Assembly (NCBI RefSeq): GCF_947507565.1
Contig: NC_089188.1
Location: 496,001-560,000 of the forward strand
Source of the DNA: Oscarella lobularis
Taxonomy: Eukaryota > Porifera > Homoscleromorpha > Homosclerophorida > Oscarellidae
Direction of reading: 5' to 3'
Length of the DNA stretch: 64,000 nt
Made by a program: the position numbers and the translations under genes. A model generated the notes under the pieces. It searched no databases, had not been told where the DNA came from, and was given only the letters and a program-made list of their open reading frames with translations. Shown here piece after piece: positions 45,740-56,504 of the stretch (its first letter is position 1; the number at the start of each line of letters is the position of its first letter).

Positions 45740-47945
45740 TTATCGGGAAGGCAATTTACTGTGATTTTCAGCAACAGCGGCTTTGAGAGTTTCAAAGCAC
45801 CTTTGCGCTGACATTCGATCGGCGGGCTTTTGGCGAATCAATCGAGAGCAGAGCATGAATAAATGAGAACGAGGAGCGAGAAGAGCCAACTGCGTCTGTC
45901 TCTCCTCCGGAATAGGACCAACACCAGAAAAAATTTCAATTAAAGACACGCCGAAGCTATAGATGTCGCTAGCCAACGTACTAGAAGTGCTACTTCGCTC
46001 GGGAGCGACGTAAGAAGGACTCATGGGACCAGCGGACAGAGAGCTCTCAATAATGTGCGCCGAACCCAAGTCACCTACTTTCACCTTCATGTCTCGTGTT
46101 ACAAGAACATTCGAAGGGCGGATGTCGCCGTGGACGTAGGGAAGAGGACGAATCTGATGGAGATACGAGATTCCTGACGCCATATCCATCGCAATGAACA
46201 ACTGCTCGTAAACAGTTAGATAAGACCCCGAAGCATGGGCTGCGTCAATAACTTCTCCAACGGATCCCTCGAGTAATTCCATGACTATTTGGAGAGGTGA
46301 TCCTTCGGCCATAACCGCTCCACACACGATCATGATATTGGGATGATGGAGTCGGCTACACACGAGAACTTCTCGTTTAAACATCGCCACGTTGCGTGGA
46401 CTCGCGATAAGATCGTGAATTTTCTTGACGGCAACTGACATTTCTCGCCATTGGCCGACAAAAACGCCTAAGTGTTATGCGTAATAGGCACTGTATATCG
46501 TTTCCAGTGTCAATTTAGCTGTACCTGCAAATGCTCCTGAACCGAGTTTTTGGTCCGACAAGTGAAGCTCGTCTGGATTGATGCACAAGACGTCAGTAAA
46601 TTCGTCAAGGCGGCTTTTCATCTCATCACGAGACGCCTCAATGGTTTCGCACCGGGTCAGTGCAATTGCCATTTCTTCTCTAAAAAATCGGCAAAAAACT
46701 AAGCGCACAAGCTATATTGCAGCAGCGTTCTTACTGATAACTACATTGCACTGACGTTAGTTCATTCCTTGTTACAATAAAGCCCACAAATTACTTAATA
46801 ATTGTACATTTCAGAAACTATTTTTCGAAAACCTGAGGGAAGATATTTCTTCGTCTTTTTGAAGTTCAAGACGGCGTTGAGCCTCACATGCTTCACTTCG
46901 AACTGACGCCAATTCTTGTCTTTAATCATAGAGAACTAGCAGACAGACAGGTACGAATGCATCGCGCGCCAAAAACCTGATAAGAGCGATGTCTTCATCT
47001 CTACGTTGGTTTGCTATTGAAAGTTCCTTCCTAAAAATTAAATAATGTAAAACATTAGGTCTAGTACAGGGAAGGGCTGTTTCTGCCAAGTCTAAACTAC
47101 TGTACGTTCACATATTGTACACACTGCATGCAGTGAAAGGCGGTCTTGCCTATGGCGACGATCCACTTGAACAAAACGTTCAGAAGCCCGTTCTAATAAA
47201 AGAGCATAGTCATGGAATGAAATAGTCTAGCATGCTCTTTTCTACTGTTCTCTCGCTCCAGTTGAGCACAACGTGCAGAGAACTTTCCTAATACGGTAAA
47301 AGACTATAGTTCTGATACCACCCTTTATATATCTCTTTACAGAGATCCGATTTTGCTTGCGCAGACTCTTGCTCCAGTTGAGCGTAACGTTCAGACGCCT
47401 TTCCTAATAACATATCATAGCTTTGATACTACCATTTATACCTCTCTTTACGAAGATCTGATTCTGCTCGCGCATACTCTTGCTCCAGTTGAGTATAACG
47501 TCCAGACAACTTTTCTAATATTAAACCATAGTTTTGGCACTATATCCTTTATGTATCTGTTTACTGAGATCCGTTTCTGCTCGCACAGATCGTGCACGGA
47601 GGGACCGACTGGCCTTTTGACATTGGTCCATCTTCTCTTTGTGCTCTAAAAGAAGTCTACTTTTCTCGACCTTTAAATCACGAATCACCTAAGGCAGAGT
47701 TTTCCTATTAGTTGTTACACTCTTTACCAGCCCACTTACTTGTTCATAAGAGTGGAACTTCTCGGTAAAATTGCTCTCGTTTAATCGAGCAGTAGCTCTC
47801 TCCTTTTCTATTTGACGCTGAAGAGAACGAATGATCTACAGAAATACACAGAATCACATACCATAATACTCTAGCAGAGCCATGTACCTCAGAAGAACTT
47901 TCGTTTTCTGCAGAAGAAGATTTTTCCTTTTCTTCAGTCTTTTCA
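45740..47945 (-). CDS. K1: coiled-coil protein kinase (TKL/TK-like)
   Basis: Minus-strand exons from about 47945 encode a long coiled coil (KTEEKEKSSSAENESSSE; RATARLNESNF; KSRLLLEHKEKMDQ; a tandem series with YAQLEQESAQAKSDL), then EIEASRDEMKSRLDE-type helices and a kinase domain. The glycine loop is LGSGAFAGVFVGQW across an intron, the ATP-binding Lys is in VAVKKI (46433), and the catalytic loop is HGDIRPSN (Asp codon 46124-46126; HRD Arg is Gly). The metal-binding DFG is DLG (VGDLGSAH), and APERSS and SDIYSFGVSLIEIF follow. Key residues are present, so it may be active; the stop is at 45740. Unlike K3 it has no kelch region: upstream lies the inverted USP9X-like copy, whose tail exons may splice into it (inference). 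It probably works as a cytosolic signalling kinase. Confidence 0.7.
47165..47600 (-). repeat. Tandemly amplified coiled-coil exon plus intron (about 117-bp unit, 4 copies)
   Basis: Each unit holds an exon of about 70 nt coding for a variant of ASERYAQLEQESAQAKSDL and a short intron. The words TTGCTCCAGTTGAG and CTCTTTACAGAGATCCGATT recur every 105-120 bp at about 47265, 47370, 47485 and, degenerate, near 47170. This is duplication of a single exon-intron unit that lengthens the coiled coil by about three heptads per copy. Confidence 0.75.
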
Positions 47946-48204
47946 GTCTAATAAATTGTAAACATTGGTTAAATTATGTCTTTGTACTTTTGTGATACGA
48001 ATAACATCTAGCAATTGGGCTTTGCATGTATTGGATACTGCTGTTTCGAAACGATAAATCGCTCTATGAATATATCCGTTTTGCACGTGAAAAGAGACAG
48101 AAAACCTCTCTTCAATAGCTATAGCATGCGTCACAACACTTTGGCTCTCTTCGGGACATATAATAACAATTCATGAAATTTTCCCAACGTAAGACAACGA
48201 TTTT

Positions 48205-51200
48205 ACCGTTTGATTATGAGAGCAATACAATGCTCTTTACCAAAGAAACGCGAGAATTTCTTACGTCATCGTCGTCCGCTTCGCCGATCGTTTCGTCGTT
48301 TGGCACATGGCCGGGACTGCCGCTCGGAATATTGTCAATCTGGTCCAAATTGTCGAGCGAAGTCGTTTTCGTCGGTCGCGAGAATTCCACGCGAGTCCTC
48401 GACTTGTGGCGCGCCCACGACGTAACGCGTTCCGGCGACGATAGGTCCAGCTCCGACTGGTCCGCACCCGACGACGTCCCACCGTGGGACTGACTGTTCT
48501 GGTACTGACTAACCTCCGGTACGGTCCCTTCCAACGCTCCCGTCGGACTCTCGCTTTTCGGAACGTCGTCGTCGTCCGCTTCGCCAATCGCTTCGTCTTG
48601 CTCCTTCTTTATCTGAAAACAGAAGGCTCTCTGATAAAGAAACGCGTGCATTTCTTACGTCTTCTAGTAGTAAATCGTGGGCTTTTGTAAGTGTATGACC
48701 GGCGCTGTTCGACAGTTCCAGAAAGTATCTATTTCGGATTAATATGGCTAGGAGCTGTAGAAGATATCATAATGTATTCGTACCCTTGGGACGATTCGTT
48801 TGACTGCGCTGGCGGAGACGAGTTGTTGTGCGAATACGAGTGACCGTAGGGACGCTAGAGAAAGAAGGTGACCGACGAAGAATCTGAACTATATTTCTCA
48901 CTTTGTCGAGTTCGTCTCCTAGCCAATCGACCGACGCTTTAAAAGGTCGGAAAATGGACTCTTCTTTGAGATATTCATTCGCCACTCGAGATCTAAGCAA
49001 AAAGCGCAGGATCGGAGAAAAGCGCTCATTGAGGAAATTCTACTTACGTTGTGAACAGATTGACAAGCATTTTGATGCACTGGTACGATCTCTTCGGCTG
49101 GTTATTTGTTGATCTGCGAATTATATCCATGATGCCATCAAGCCGATCTTCTTGGAATCCTAAGGAAAAGAGATGTCTCCGCCGACAGCATAGCTCTCCT
49201 TTCCACGCACCTCTGACGCAGTTTAAGAAACGAGCAGCCTGCCAGGAGTCGTCCAGCATGAGCATACAGTAGAGCAAATCCAAGTATGGTCGGAGTTCGT
49301 ACACGTACGCGTACGTAATCTACGACGCGCGATACTCTTAGCCAACGTTCTCGCGTGCCCCCGAAAAATGAACCTGATAAAGTAATGTCGTTAAAACCAT
49401 GCGCGATATCGAAGGATTTTCCCAACAAAGAAACTCGGAGGAAAAAAAGCAAAATAAAACTACGATGTGGGGAGAACGTCGGAGGGACGACGAACTTTAA
49501 ATAATTGCAAAGTGTCTTCAGCAGAAGCGTTTTCGCTAATGACCTTTTTCAGATACCTAAAAAGTGACGTAAAAAATATCGAAGGCACAAAAGCGAGACA
49601 GATATACTTCTGATTCTCAAACAAAGCCACGACAATTTCCGGGTGCATTGCCTCCGGCTGAGACAGCTCGTAGAACGGATTTGGAGCCGGTTCGGCTTCC
49701 TATAGATCAAAATAGCAAATCTCATCGACGATTATGATAGGCTGCGTTGCAACCTTGACGCAATGAATCATGTGACGGGATACGTCGTAGCAACGCACGA
49801 GTACCGACACGACGTTATAAAGACGCGAAAAATCGGTCGCGTGGTGCCGGTTGCCAATCAGAGCCGGACCCTCGCCCAAAGCGAGCGCTATGAATAATGA
49901 CGGTAAGCGCATTTTCAGCAATTGAGAACGCTGAGAAGAAAAAGCTTGTTTCCGTAAGCGGACGTGGGGAGAGGGTCACTGACCTCGGCATGAGAGAATG
50001 AGCAGTACGTCAGAAAGAAGTAGAAATACTGGCTGATGTGACGCTCGTGTTCGCCCACTTCCTTGTTTAGGAGATTGAGAACGGCTTCTACGATGCAGTC
50101 GCTAAGGGTTTGATCTTCACGAGACGTCGGAGCTGTGAAGGCAACGGTAAATTTTTCGTCTAAACTACTCGCTCTTCTTTACCTCCAATAATGTCAGAGG
50201 AGGCAGGACCGTAGACAGGCGAGTGATTTACGTAGGGGCCGTCGTTGTGAGAAAAGTAAGCAAGGTAGGCAAGAAGGCGACTAAAAGCCGTGCGAACCTA
50301 CAAAAGCACAAAGAAGTGACTGGGCATCCCCCCCCCCCCCATATCTCTCCCTCACTTCTTGATTGGGACACTCGAGGAGATACTCGACAAAGCGTTCCGG
50401 ATGGCGAAAGAGCGCCGATGTAGCAAACCAGAAGCGCATGTACTTACTGCACTTGAGCAACGACAGGAGACTGTTGACCCATTCGCTGGCCAATCCTCGT
50501 ATCGCCTTTTTCGTTCGAAGGCCGTAGGAAAGCAAGAAATTCGTCAAGAGCTTTAAAACGAGCATGACCAATTTCTCCTGCGTCTCCTTCTGCGAGAATC
50601 TGATCGTTATACTGTAGAGAAATCGATATCGGATTCGGTTACCATCGGCTCGACGACAGTGAGAGGGACGACCGAATCGACGAGGCTTCTCATGAAACGA
50701 AAATGTTCTATACTGAACAACGCCTTCAGATGAACAAATTTGAGATTTTCTTTCTGTATTCCGCGCTCGATTGCGCCGGGAAGTTTGCCCGCATCGTTGC
50801 TGACCGCCTCTGCAAAAGAAAACAAAGACTCGTCATGCGTTGAGATGAGATGCGAACTCCCGAACTGGTAGAGGGCGAATCGACCCGTTCGTAGAGTAGC
50901 ATATAAGCGTTCCAGCAGCGTTTCTGGCGACGATACTGCATGCTTTTCGTAACTTGGTCGTAGATCTCGCCGACATATTCGCCACCGCAGCATTGAGCTT
51001 TCAATTCCTAGATAAAACCAGTGCGCAGTAGGCATTTCTTTCTCTAAACAAAGGAACCTCGTCGTCCTCCAACTTAGCTTCGGACACCTCATCGTTTTTA
51101 AATTTGTACCACTTAGCCTCTCCTTCGCCCAACCTAAAACCAAAAGAAGATTGAAAAGAAGGACACAACATTTCAAAAAGCTAAACCTCCGCTTCATGAA

Positions 51201-51452
51201 ACTGTAGTACTGGCTTCCGCTCGCATTGCCGTTGTGTATGACAACGCCAGCAAGACTGTACTTAGTGCATTGATTAGTCTTCTTGTCTCCCTCGTCGTCG
51301 CTTTCGTCATCGCTGTTCACGCCAATGCGTTCGCCTTCGATTTTCGCCAGGCCGTCGACAGTGTACGGTTCCATGTCGAGTTCTCGCGGAATTTCCAAGT
51401 AGTCGTTGTATTTGACAGCGCAGTCACTAGACGTCGTATAAAGAGGAGGCAA
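48205..51452 (-). pseudogene. USP9X-like deubiquitinase fragment, copy B (inverted)
   Basis: On minus, from 51452: CAVKYNDYLEIPRELDMEPY and YSLAGVVIHNGNASGSQYYS match the end of the USP9X catalytic domain. [20 protein letters not shown] and [19 protein letters not shown] follow. Then come the C-terminal blocks (EYLLECPNQE, EVRTAFSRLLAYLAYFSHND, LLKMRLPSLFIALALGEGP, YVYELRPYLDLLYCMLMLDD, PKRSYQCIKMLVNLF, VDWLGDELDKVRNIV) and an acidic tail. The catalytic His box GGHYYS reads GSQYYS, with CAG at 51210-51212. The Cys box and all N-terminal USP9X sequence (roughly the first 1,800 residues) are missing; 51453-52600 shows no more USP exons. It cannot be an active protease as read. It is better preserved than copy A (no stop in YELRPYLDLL). 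Introns are about 50 nt. The tail leads directly into K1 coiled-coil exons. Confidence 0.82.
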
Positions 51453-52617
51453 TATAACAAACGTATTTTTGCTCTATTACCGTTCCCAGTCGTAGCCGAA
51501 TCGCCTGAGCTGTATTATCAGTACAGGAGGCAACGATTTGATACACATTCTCTTAACAGTGTCAACCTACAACCAGCACATTTTTCCAAAAAATCAAAGA
51601 AGACTGTCGGAAATTTTCTATGCCCGTGAGCGAGGGCAGTGGCATCGCAGGCATTCGGTGTACGTCACAGGGAGCCCCGCCCCCTAAGTGCACGCCTACA
51701 CCAACTGGGGCCCCAATGGGTGACCTGTTCGTTGCGCTGACACGAAGCATTCTTCTGCCTTTCTTCTTCGCGAAACTAAAGAAAAAGAAGAAGTGAATGA
51801 AATGAAACGAAGTGCGAGTGCACGTGATGAGGGATCGACGAATGGCGAAAGGATTAGGCGAGCATTGTCACGTCCTCGATCTGTGTCACGTCGTCGCTCG
51901 TAGCGAAAATGTCACTGGAGAGCAGAAACATCCACGCGCGCTCTCTATGTCGTTCTCCGCGTTGAGATAGGACACCGGCATTGTCGCAAAGCGCCACGCG
52001 GACGAAAAATGAACGGGAAAAGTGCGCTTAACTATTGGCGTGTTTGAATCTGCGCTGCTTGAGCTGCAAAGAGGCGAAGAAGTCGGTGCGATGAGCGTGC
52101 ATCGAGCTGAATCTTCAGACAAAGCCGGAATTCTACTACGGGAAGTCGTCACGTGATGAATTTCATTGGCTTTTTCTAACGCGAGAAAAGATTCATCGTC
52201 GATGCAACTGACGTAAGAAGTTTACTGCATAAGAGATATTGCGTCCAGCTAGTTGTTAGAAAATCGGGGCTCCATTAGGGAAAAACCGTCGTTTGGAGGC
52301 AATCCTGGCATCTTCATTCAATTTTCTCTGAGAGCATGTAAGCTAGTCTTCAGACGGCATACAATAAAGATTTTACCGTGTTTAGAAATAATTTGCGAAA
52401 TGTCGGTTGTTATCTACGTTTGTTTATTTATTATTAATATTTCCTTGCGAGAATCAGCAAAGCCGACTATTATAAAAAAGTGATTTAGATATTATGGTGT
52501 CCCTTATGTCCTTGTGGGACAAGCCATCTATGGGTAAGCGGAAACATAGACTGAGCCGCGGGCGATGAGGCTTCTCGCCCCGTAACGCGCGCGAAAAGGG
52601 TCTGGGTTTCCAAGGCT
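51453..52617. other. Unassigned region upstream of USP9X-like copy B
   Basis: No domain is recognised on either strand. A minus-strand Ser/Arg-rich frame at 52152-51886 is weak. The boundary at about 51441 (CTAG acceptor) is where the USP9X similarity begins. Confidence 0.35.
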
Positions 52618-52670
52618 AGGTAAGCGGCTTTCCTCGTTTATATGTTCAAAAGCGGCTTACCCTACACAAA
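52618..52670. repeat. Hairpin AGGTAAGCGGCTTT / AAAAGCGGCTTACCCT
   Basis: Short arms (about 14-16 bp) resemble those of the larger hairpin at 45297-45373. It is placed just past the 3' end of the K2 pseudogene, as the other is past K1. Confidence 0.6.
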
Positions 52671-52809
52671 AAGGAAACGATTTATTTACAAAAATAATAC
52701 TACACCAGAAAAAATGGTGTGTCTTCGTAACGTAAAAGCAGAGAATTTATCAAAAATACAGAAACTTACAAACACGAAAGCATTAACAATAACTATGAAA
52801 AATACGAGA

Positions 52810-55378
52810 CTAATAGAAAAGGCCAGGAAATACGACTTTGTGAGTATCACCTTCAAACACACCCTTCACCATTCGGTTTGTGGCAATCCCCCCTAACGCT
52901 GCCAAGCGACTTTTATTCTCAACAAATTCAGCTAAAAGCGTTTCGTAGCATAATTGGGCTAAGGGTCGATTGGCCGGGTTACAATCAATCAAGCGAGAGC
53001 AGAGCATTTATAAGTTAGGACGATTAGCAAGAGAGGCCAATTGAGTGTGCCTCACTTCTGGTACAGGACCCTCACCTGTGAATATTTCAATAAGGGACAC
53101 TCCCACGCTATAGACGTCACTGCTCAACGTGCTCGAAGCGGCAGTGCCGTCAGCACGCGGCGCTCTTTCTGGAGCGAGATAAGGAGGACTGAGTGGGCCA
53201 GCGGACAGAGAACTCTCTATGAGATGAGCTGCTCCCAAGTCACCTACTTTCACTTTCATATCTTTTGTAACGAGGACATTTGAAGGACGAATGTCTCCGT
53301 GGATGTAGGGACGAGGACGATTCTGATGAAGATATGCGATTCCTGACGTCACGTCCATGGCAATAGACAGCTGCTCGTAAATAGTCAAATAAGACTCGGA
53401 AGCGTGAGCGGCTGTGATGACTTCACCAACCGATCCCTCGAGTAATTCCATGATCATTTGAAAAGGAACTCTTTCGGCCATCACCGCTCCGAAAACGGTC
53501 ATGATGTTGGGATGATGAAGTCGACTGCAGACGAGAACTTCTTGTTTAAACATTGCCATGTTTCGACGATTCGTGATGAGGTCGTGAATCTTTTCACGGC
53601 CACTCTCACTCCGCGCCGTTGGCCAACTGAAACGCCTGAATGCAATTGGGGAGGTCCGAAATATTTCTTAATTAATTAAATAGAATGTACTTGCAAATCC
53701 TCCGGAACCCAGTTTCTGGTCAGTCACGTGAACATCATCGCGATTGATGTTCAACACGTCAGTGAAATCGTCCAGGGTTCGTCTCATTTTGTTGCAAGAT
53801 GCTTCAAGGGTTCTGCAGTTTGTCACCGAAACGTCCAATTCTCCTCTACAGTACAATAACATTAGAGAGAGCATTATTAATATCACTATTTTGTAATAAA
53901 TTGATTATTTTATTTATTAGGAATTATTTTCAATGACCTGATGCGAGCAATCACTTCGTCTTTACCCTGTGCAAGCCGTTGAGAAGTGGCCAGTTCCCCT
54001 CTAAAAAACAATAAATATACCAACTATTGGATAAGCCTATCTTCTCGTGGCTACCAAATTGGAGCAATCTGTTGGTCTTTCTCCTGTTCGAGACGACGTT
54101 GAGCGAAAGATGCTTCTCTTTGAACAGACCCCAATTCCTGCCTATAATTAATTAAAAGATCACCAAATTTATTTATTAATTTTAATAAATAGCCTGATCT
54201 GAAACAATTCTCCCACTTTACGTTCAACAAGACAATGAGAAGAGTTCAGTTCTTCTCTAAAACCAAAAAAGTCACGTTAAGATTAAATACCGTAGTATTT
54301 AAAGTAAAAACCAAAATTAACAACATTTACATAAACAATTAACCTTATTAGAGAGATTTCTCCTTGATCAGACGCTAGTTTCTTTCTAAAAACCAAAAAA
54401 GAGGAAAATATTTTTTACAATAGTATATAACATAATATATAACCTGATAGAGGATTTTTCTTCGGTCAATTGAGAGCACCTTCGTCGCAAATGCTCGAGC
54501 TCGCGTGGCATCATTTCAATATCTTCTCTGTCACTTGGAAGTGAAAGACGCGGAGATGAAGTTGCTGCACGAACTGACTCCCGTCTCGACGAGAGAATTT
54601 CTCGTTTAATTTTCATGTACGACTCGTTCTTCACGTCTGCAAAATTCATTATTTAGACGTTGTTAAAAAATAAATAGAGCATTTTACCACGATGAAAACC
54701 GCTAAGAATAGGCCGGAACAGAAACGGCGAAAAGAAGGTTAAGTCAGAACCACTACAGACAATGAGTTCAGTTGTCTTGTCTTCGTTCTGCACACGATGA
54801 CATATGTGACACATAACTTCTCCCAATTGTGGATCGACGTCCATCTTTACAAATAATCATTAAAAATTCATGAAAATTAAAATTATAAAAACCTGATATA
54901 CTTTAGAATTGCCACAATCCAGAACGTAAAGATAGTCAGAATTTGTTTCGTCGAGCATTCGGCCACCAACGAGAAGACAAATTGATTCGTCTTCTAATCC
55001 TTCTGTCACTAATTGACAAATTGTATGGCACTGTCTTGACGATGGTTTCATATTGAAATCAATGATTGTCCACAACCAAAAATATTGGTAATATATTTAT
55101 TATTCAACAAAGCAGGTTTGCGTTGCGATTTATTAAAATAGAATGAGATTCTTCATCATTGTCTCTTCCATGAAGTAATGCTCGATGCTGGTCAATGTTT
55201 GCAATGGCAGCGCCAACAAGTGGTTTTGGTCGTGTTCTACTTAATTCCAAATCCAACAACATTCCTAGTTTATATTTTATATTATTATCAAAGTGATATT
55301 ACATCGAGTCACCTTTCTCATTTCCCTCTTCAAGTCGAAATTCATAAATATCATTACTCCAATTGTATTTTAGTTGTC
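52810..55378 (-). pseudogene. K2: broken kelch/coiled-coil/kinase copy
   Basis: The order matches K3: a kelch fragment (GNDIYEF-like exon at 55378-55313, a KPLV...HRALLHGRD exon, then ICLLVGGRMLDETNSDYLYV, 55075-54890), coiled-coil exons (54.6-53.7 kb) and a kinase domain with HGDIRPSN, DLG and YLAPERAP. Two lesions kill it. One base is missing in the VAVKKI lysine region (about 53589-53604), which shifts the frame, and TAA at 53008-53010 replaces a Phe codon in the C-lobe (RPNL stop MLCSRLID). The kelch part starts abruptly at about 55375, and the upstream 80 bp match sequence at 61470-61548 beyond K3. K2 thus looks like a K3-type locus with about 2.5 kb of 5' gene deleted. The C-terminus ends near 52810 (GVFEGDTHKVV). 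Confidence 0.75.
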
Positions 55379-55458
55379 TAGTTTTGGTAATTTATTATTA
55401 ATTAAAGAATCGCTGTTATCTTGCGTGTATCAACAGATCATGGAATATATTTAAAATG

Positions 55459-56398
55459 TACAGTACCGGTCATAAGTATCAGGCCACCCCTAGTAACCCT
55501 TATACAGAGTCAAGTTTGTATGATGCGTGATAAAAAAGTCTCTCTTTGCTTTTAGCAAAGCTTCTTTTTAAAAGAAGAGATAAGTCTTAAATTTGTAAAA
55601 AAAAACAATTGTAGCAAATTTGTGGCAATTCCATTGAGACAATACGCGCTTTAGTGATAACACTAAGAATAATACCCTTCACCGAACATAGGACAATTTT
55701 TGCGTAAAAATTGAATTTTCCTATGCTTAATTTTTTTTAATTAACTGAAAAGTCGTTAAAGTTTAACATGACAAATGTTGCAAAGTTGTCTTCCGCATGC
55801 CTCCAGTTTGGGACTAGGAAGCTACTCTGTTTGCAATAACGCCATTTTACCACCTTTTCATTTTAATTCTCTAAACTGGTCTAACTAATGCTTTAGAAAT
55901 CGAAGTTGTCATTAGATGAAAGAGGAATAAATAAGCATCCTTTTCAGTTCTTTTACTGAAGTTGCTGATGCTTTTAACAGAAATTTCTACGTATAGTTCT
56001 AAAACAAGGATTTTCTTAATGCTTTGCAAAAAATTAAAACTTTAAAAATTTCTGATTTTTGCCTTTAGTTAGGTTGGTTTCAATCTCAAAAATTTCGCAA
56101 GCAATAAAACTAATGCTTATTAACTTTGGAAGTCAAATATTAATTCATTTTGCCTAAGTTTTGCCTAACTTTCAAAACGCACTATAAATAGACAGGGTTA
56201 CAGTACTGCTCTTGTAACGCCACACAGTTGCTACAAAACTTGCAACATTTGTTCTACGAAAGAAGAGCAAAGGTAGAAGGTTGTTACTAGTGCAAACAGA
56301 AGTTCGACTTCTACGTATCTTTTGAATGAATGAGCGCGTATTACGACAATGATTACTAAAGAAACCAGGGTGGCCTAATACATATGATCGGTACTGTA
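55459..56398. mobile_element. Tc1/mariner-type MITE, copy 2 (940 bp)
   Basis: Same length, ends (CAGTACCGGTCATAAG ... ATCGGTACTG) and TA borders as copy 1 at 8503-9442, same orientation; I saw no differences by eye. It lies between the K2 5' end and the K3 3' end. No transposase ORF. Confidence 0.88.
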
Positions 56399-56504
56399 TA
56401 TTTAATACTTGGGTGGCCTGTATGCCCGGTTGGAAAAACCAAAACTACAAACACAAAAGTGCCTAAGAGACATCAAAAACAGGAAACTATGTACACATAA
56501 ACGT

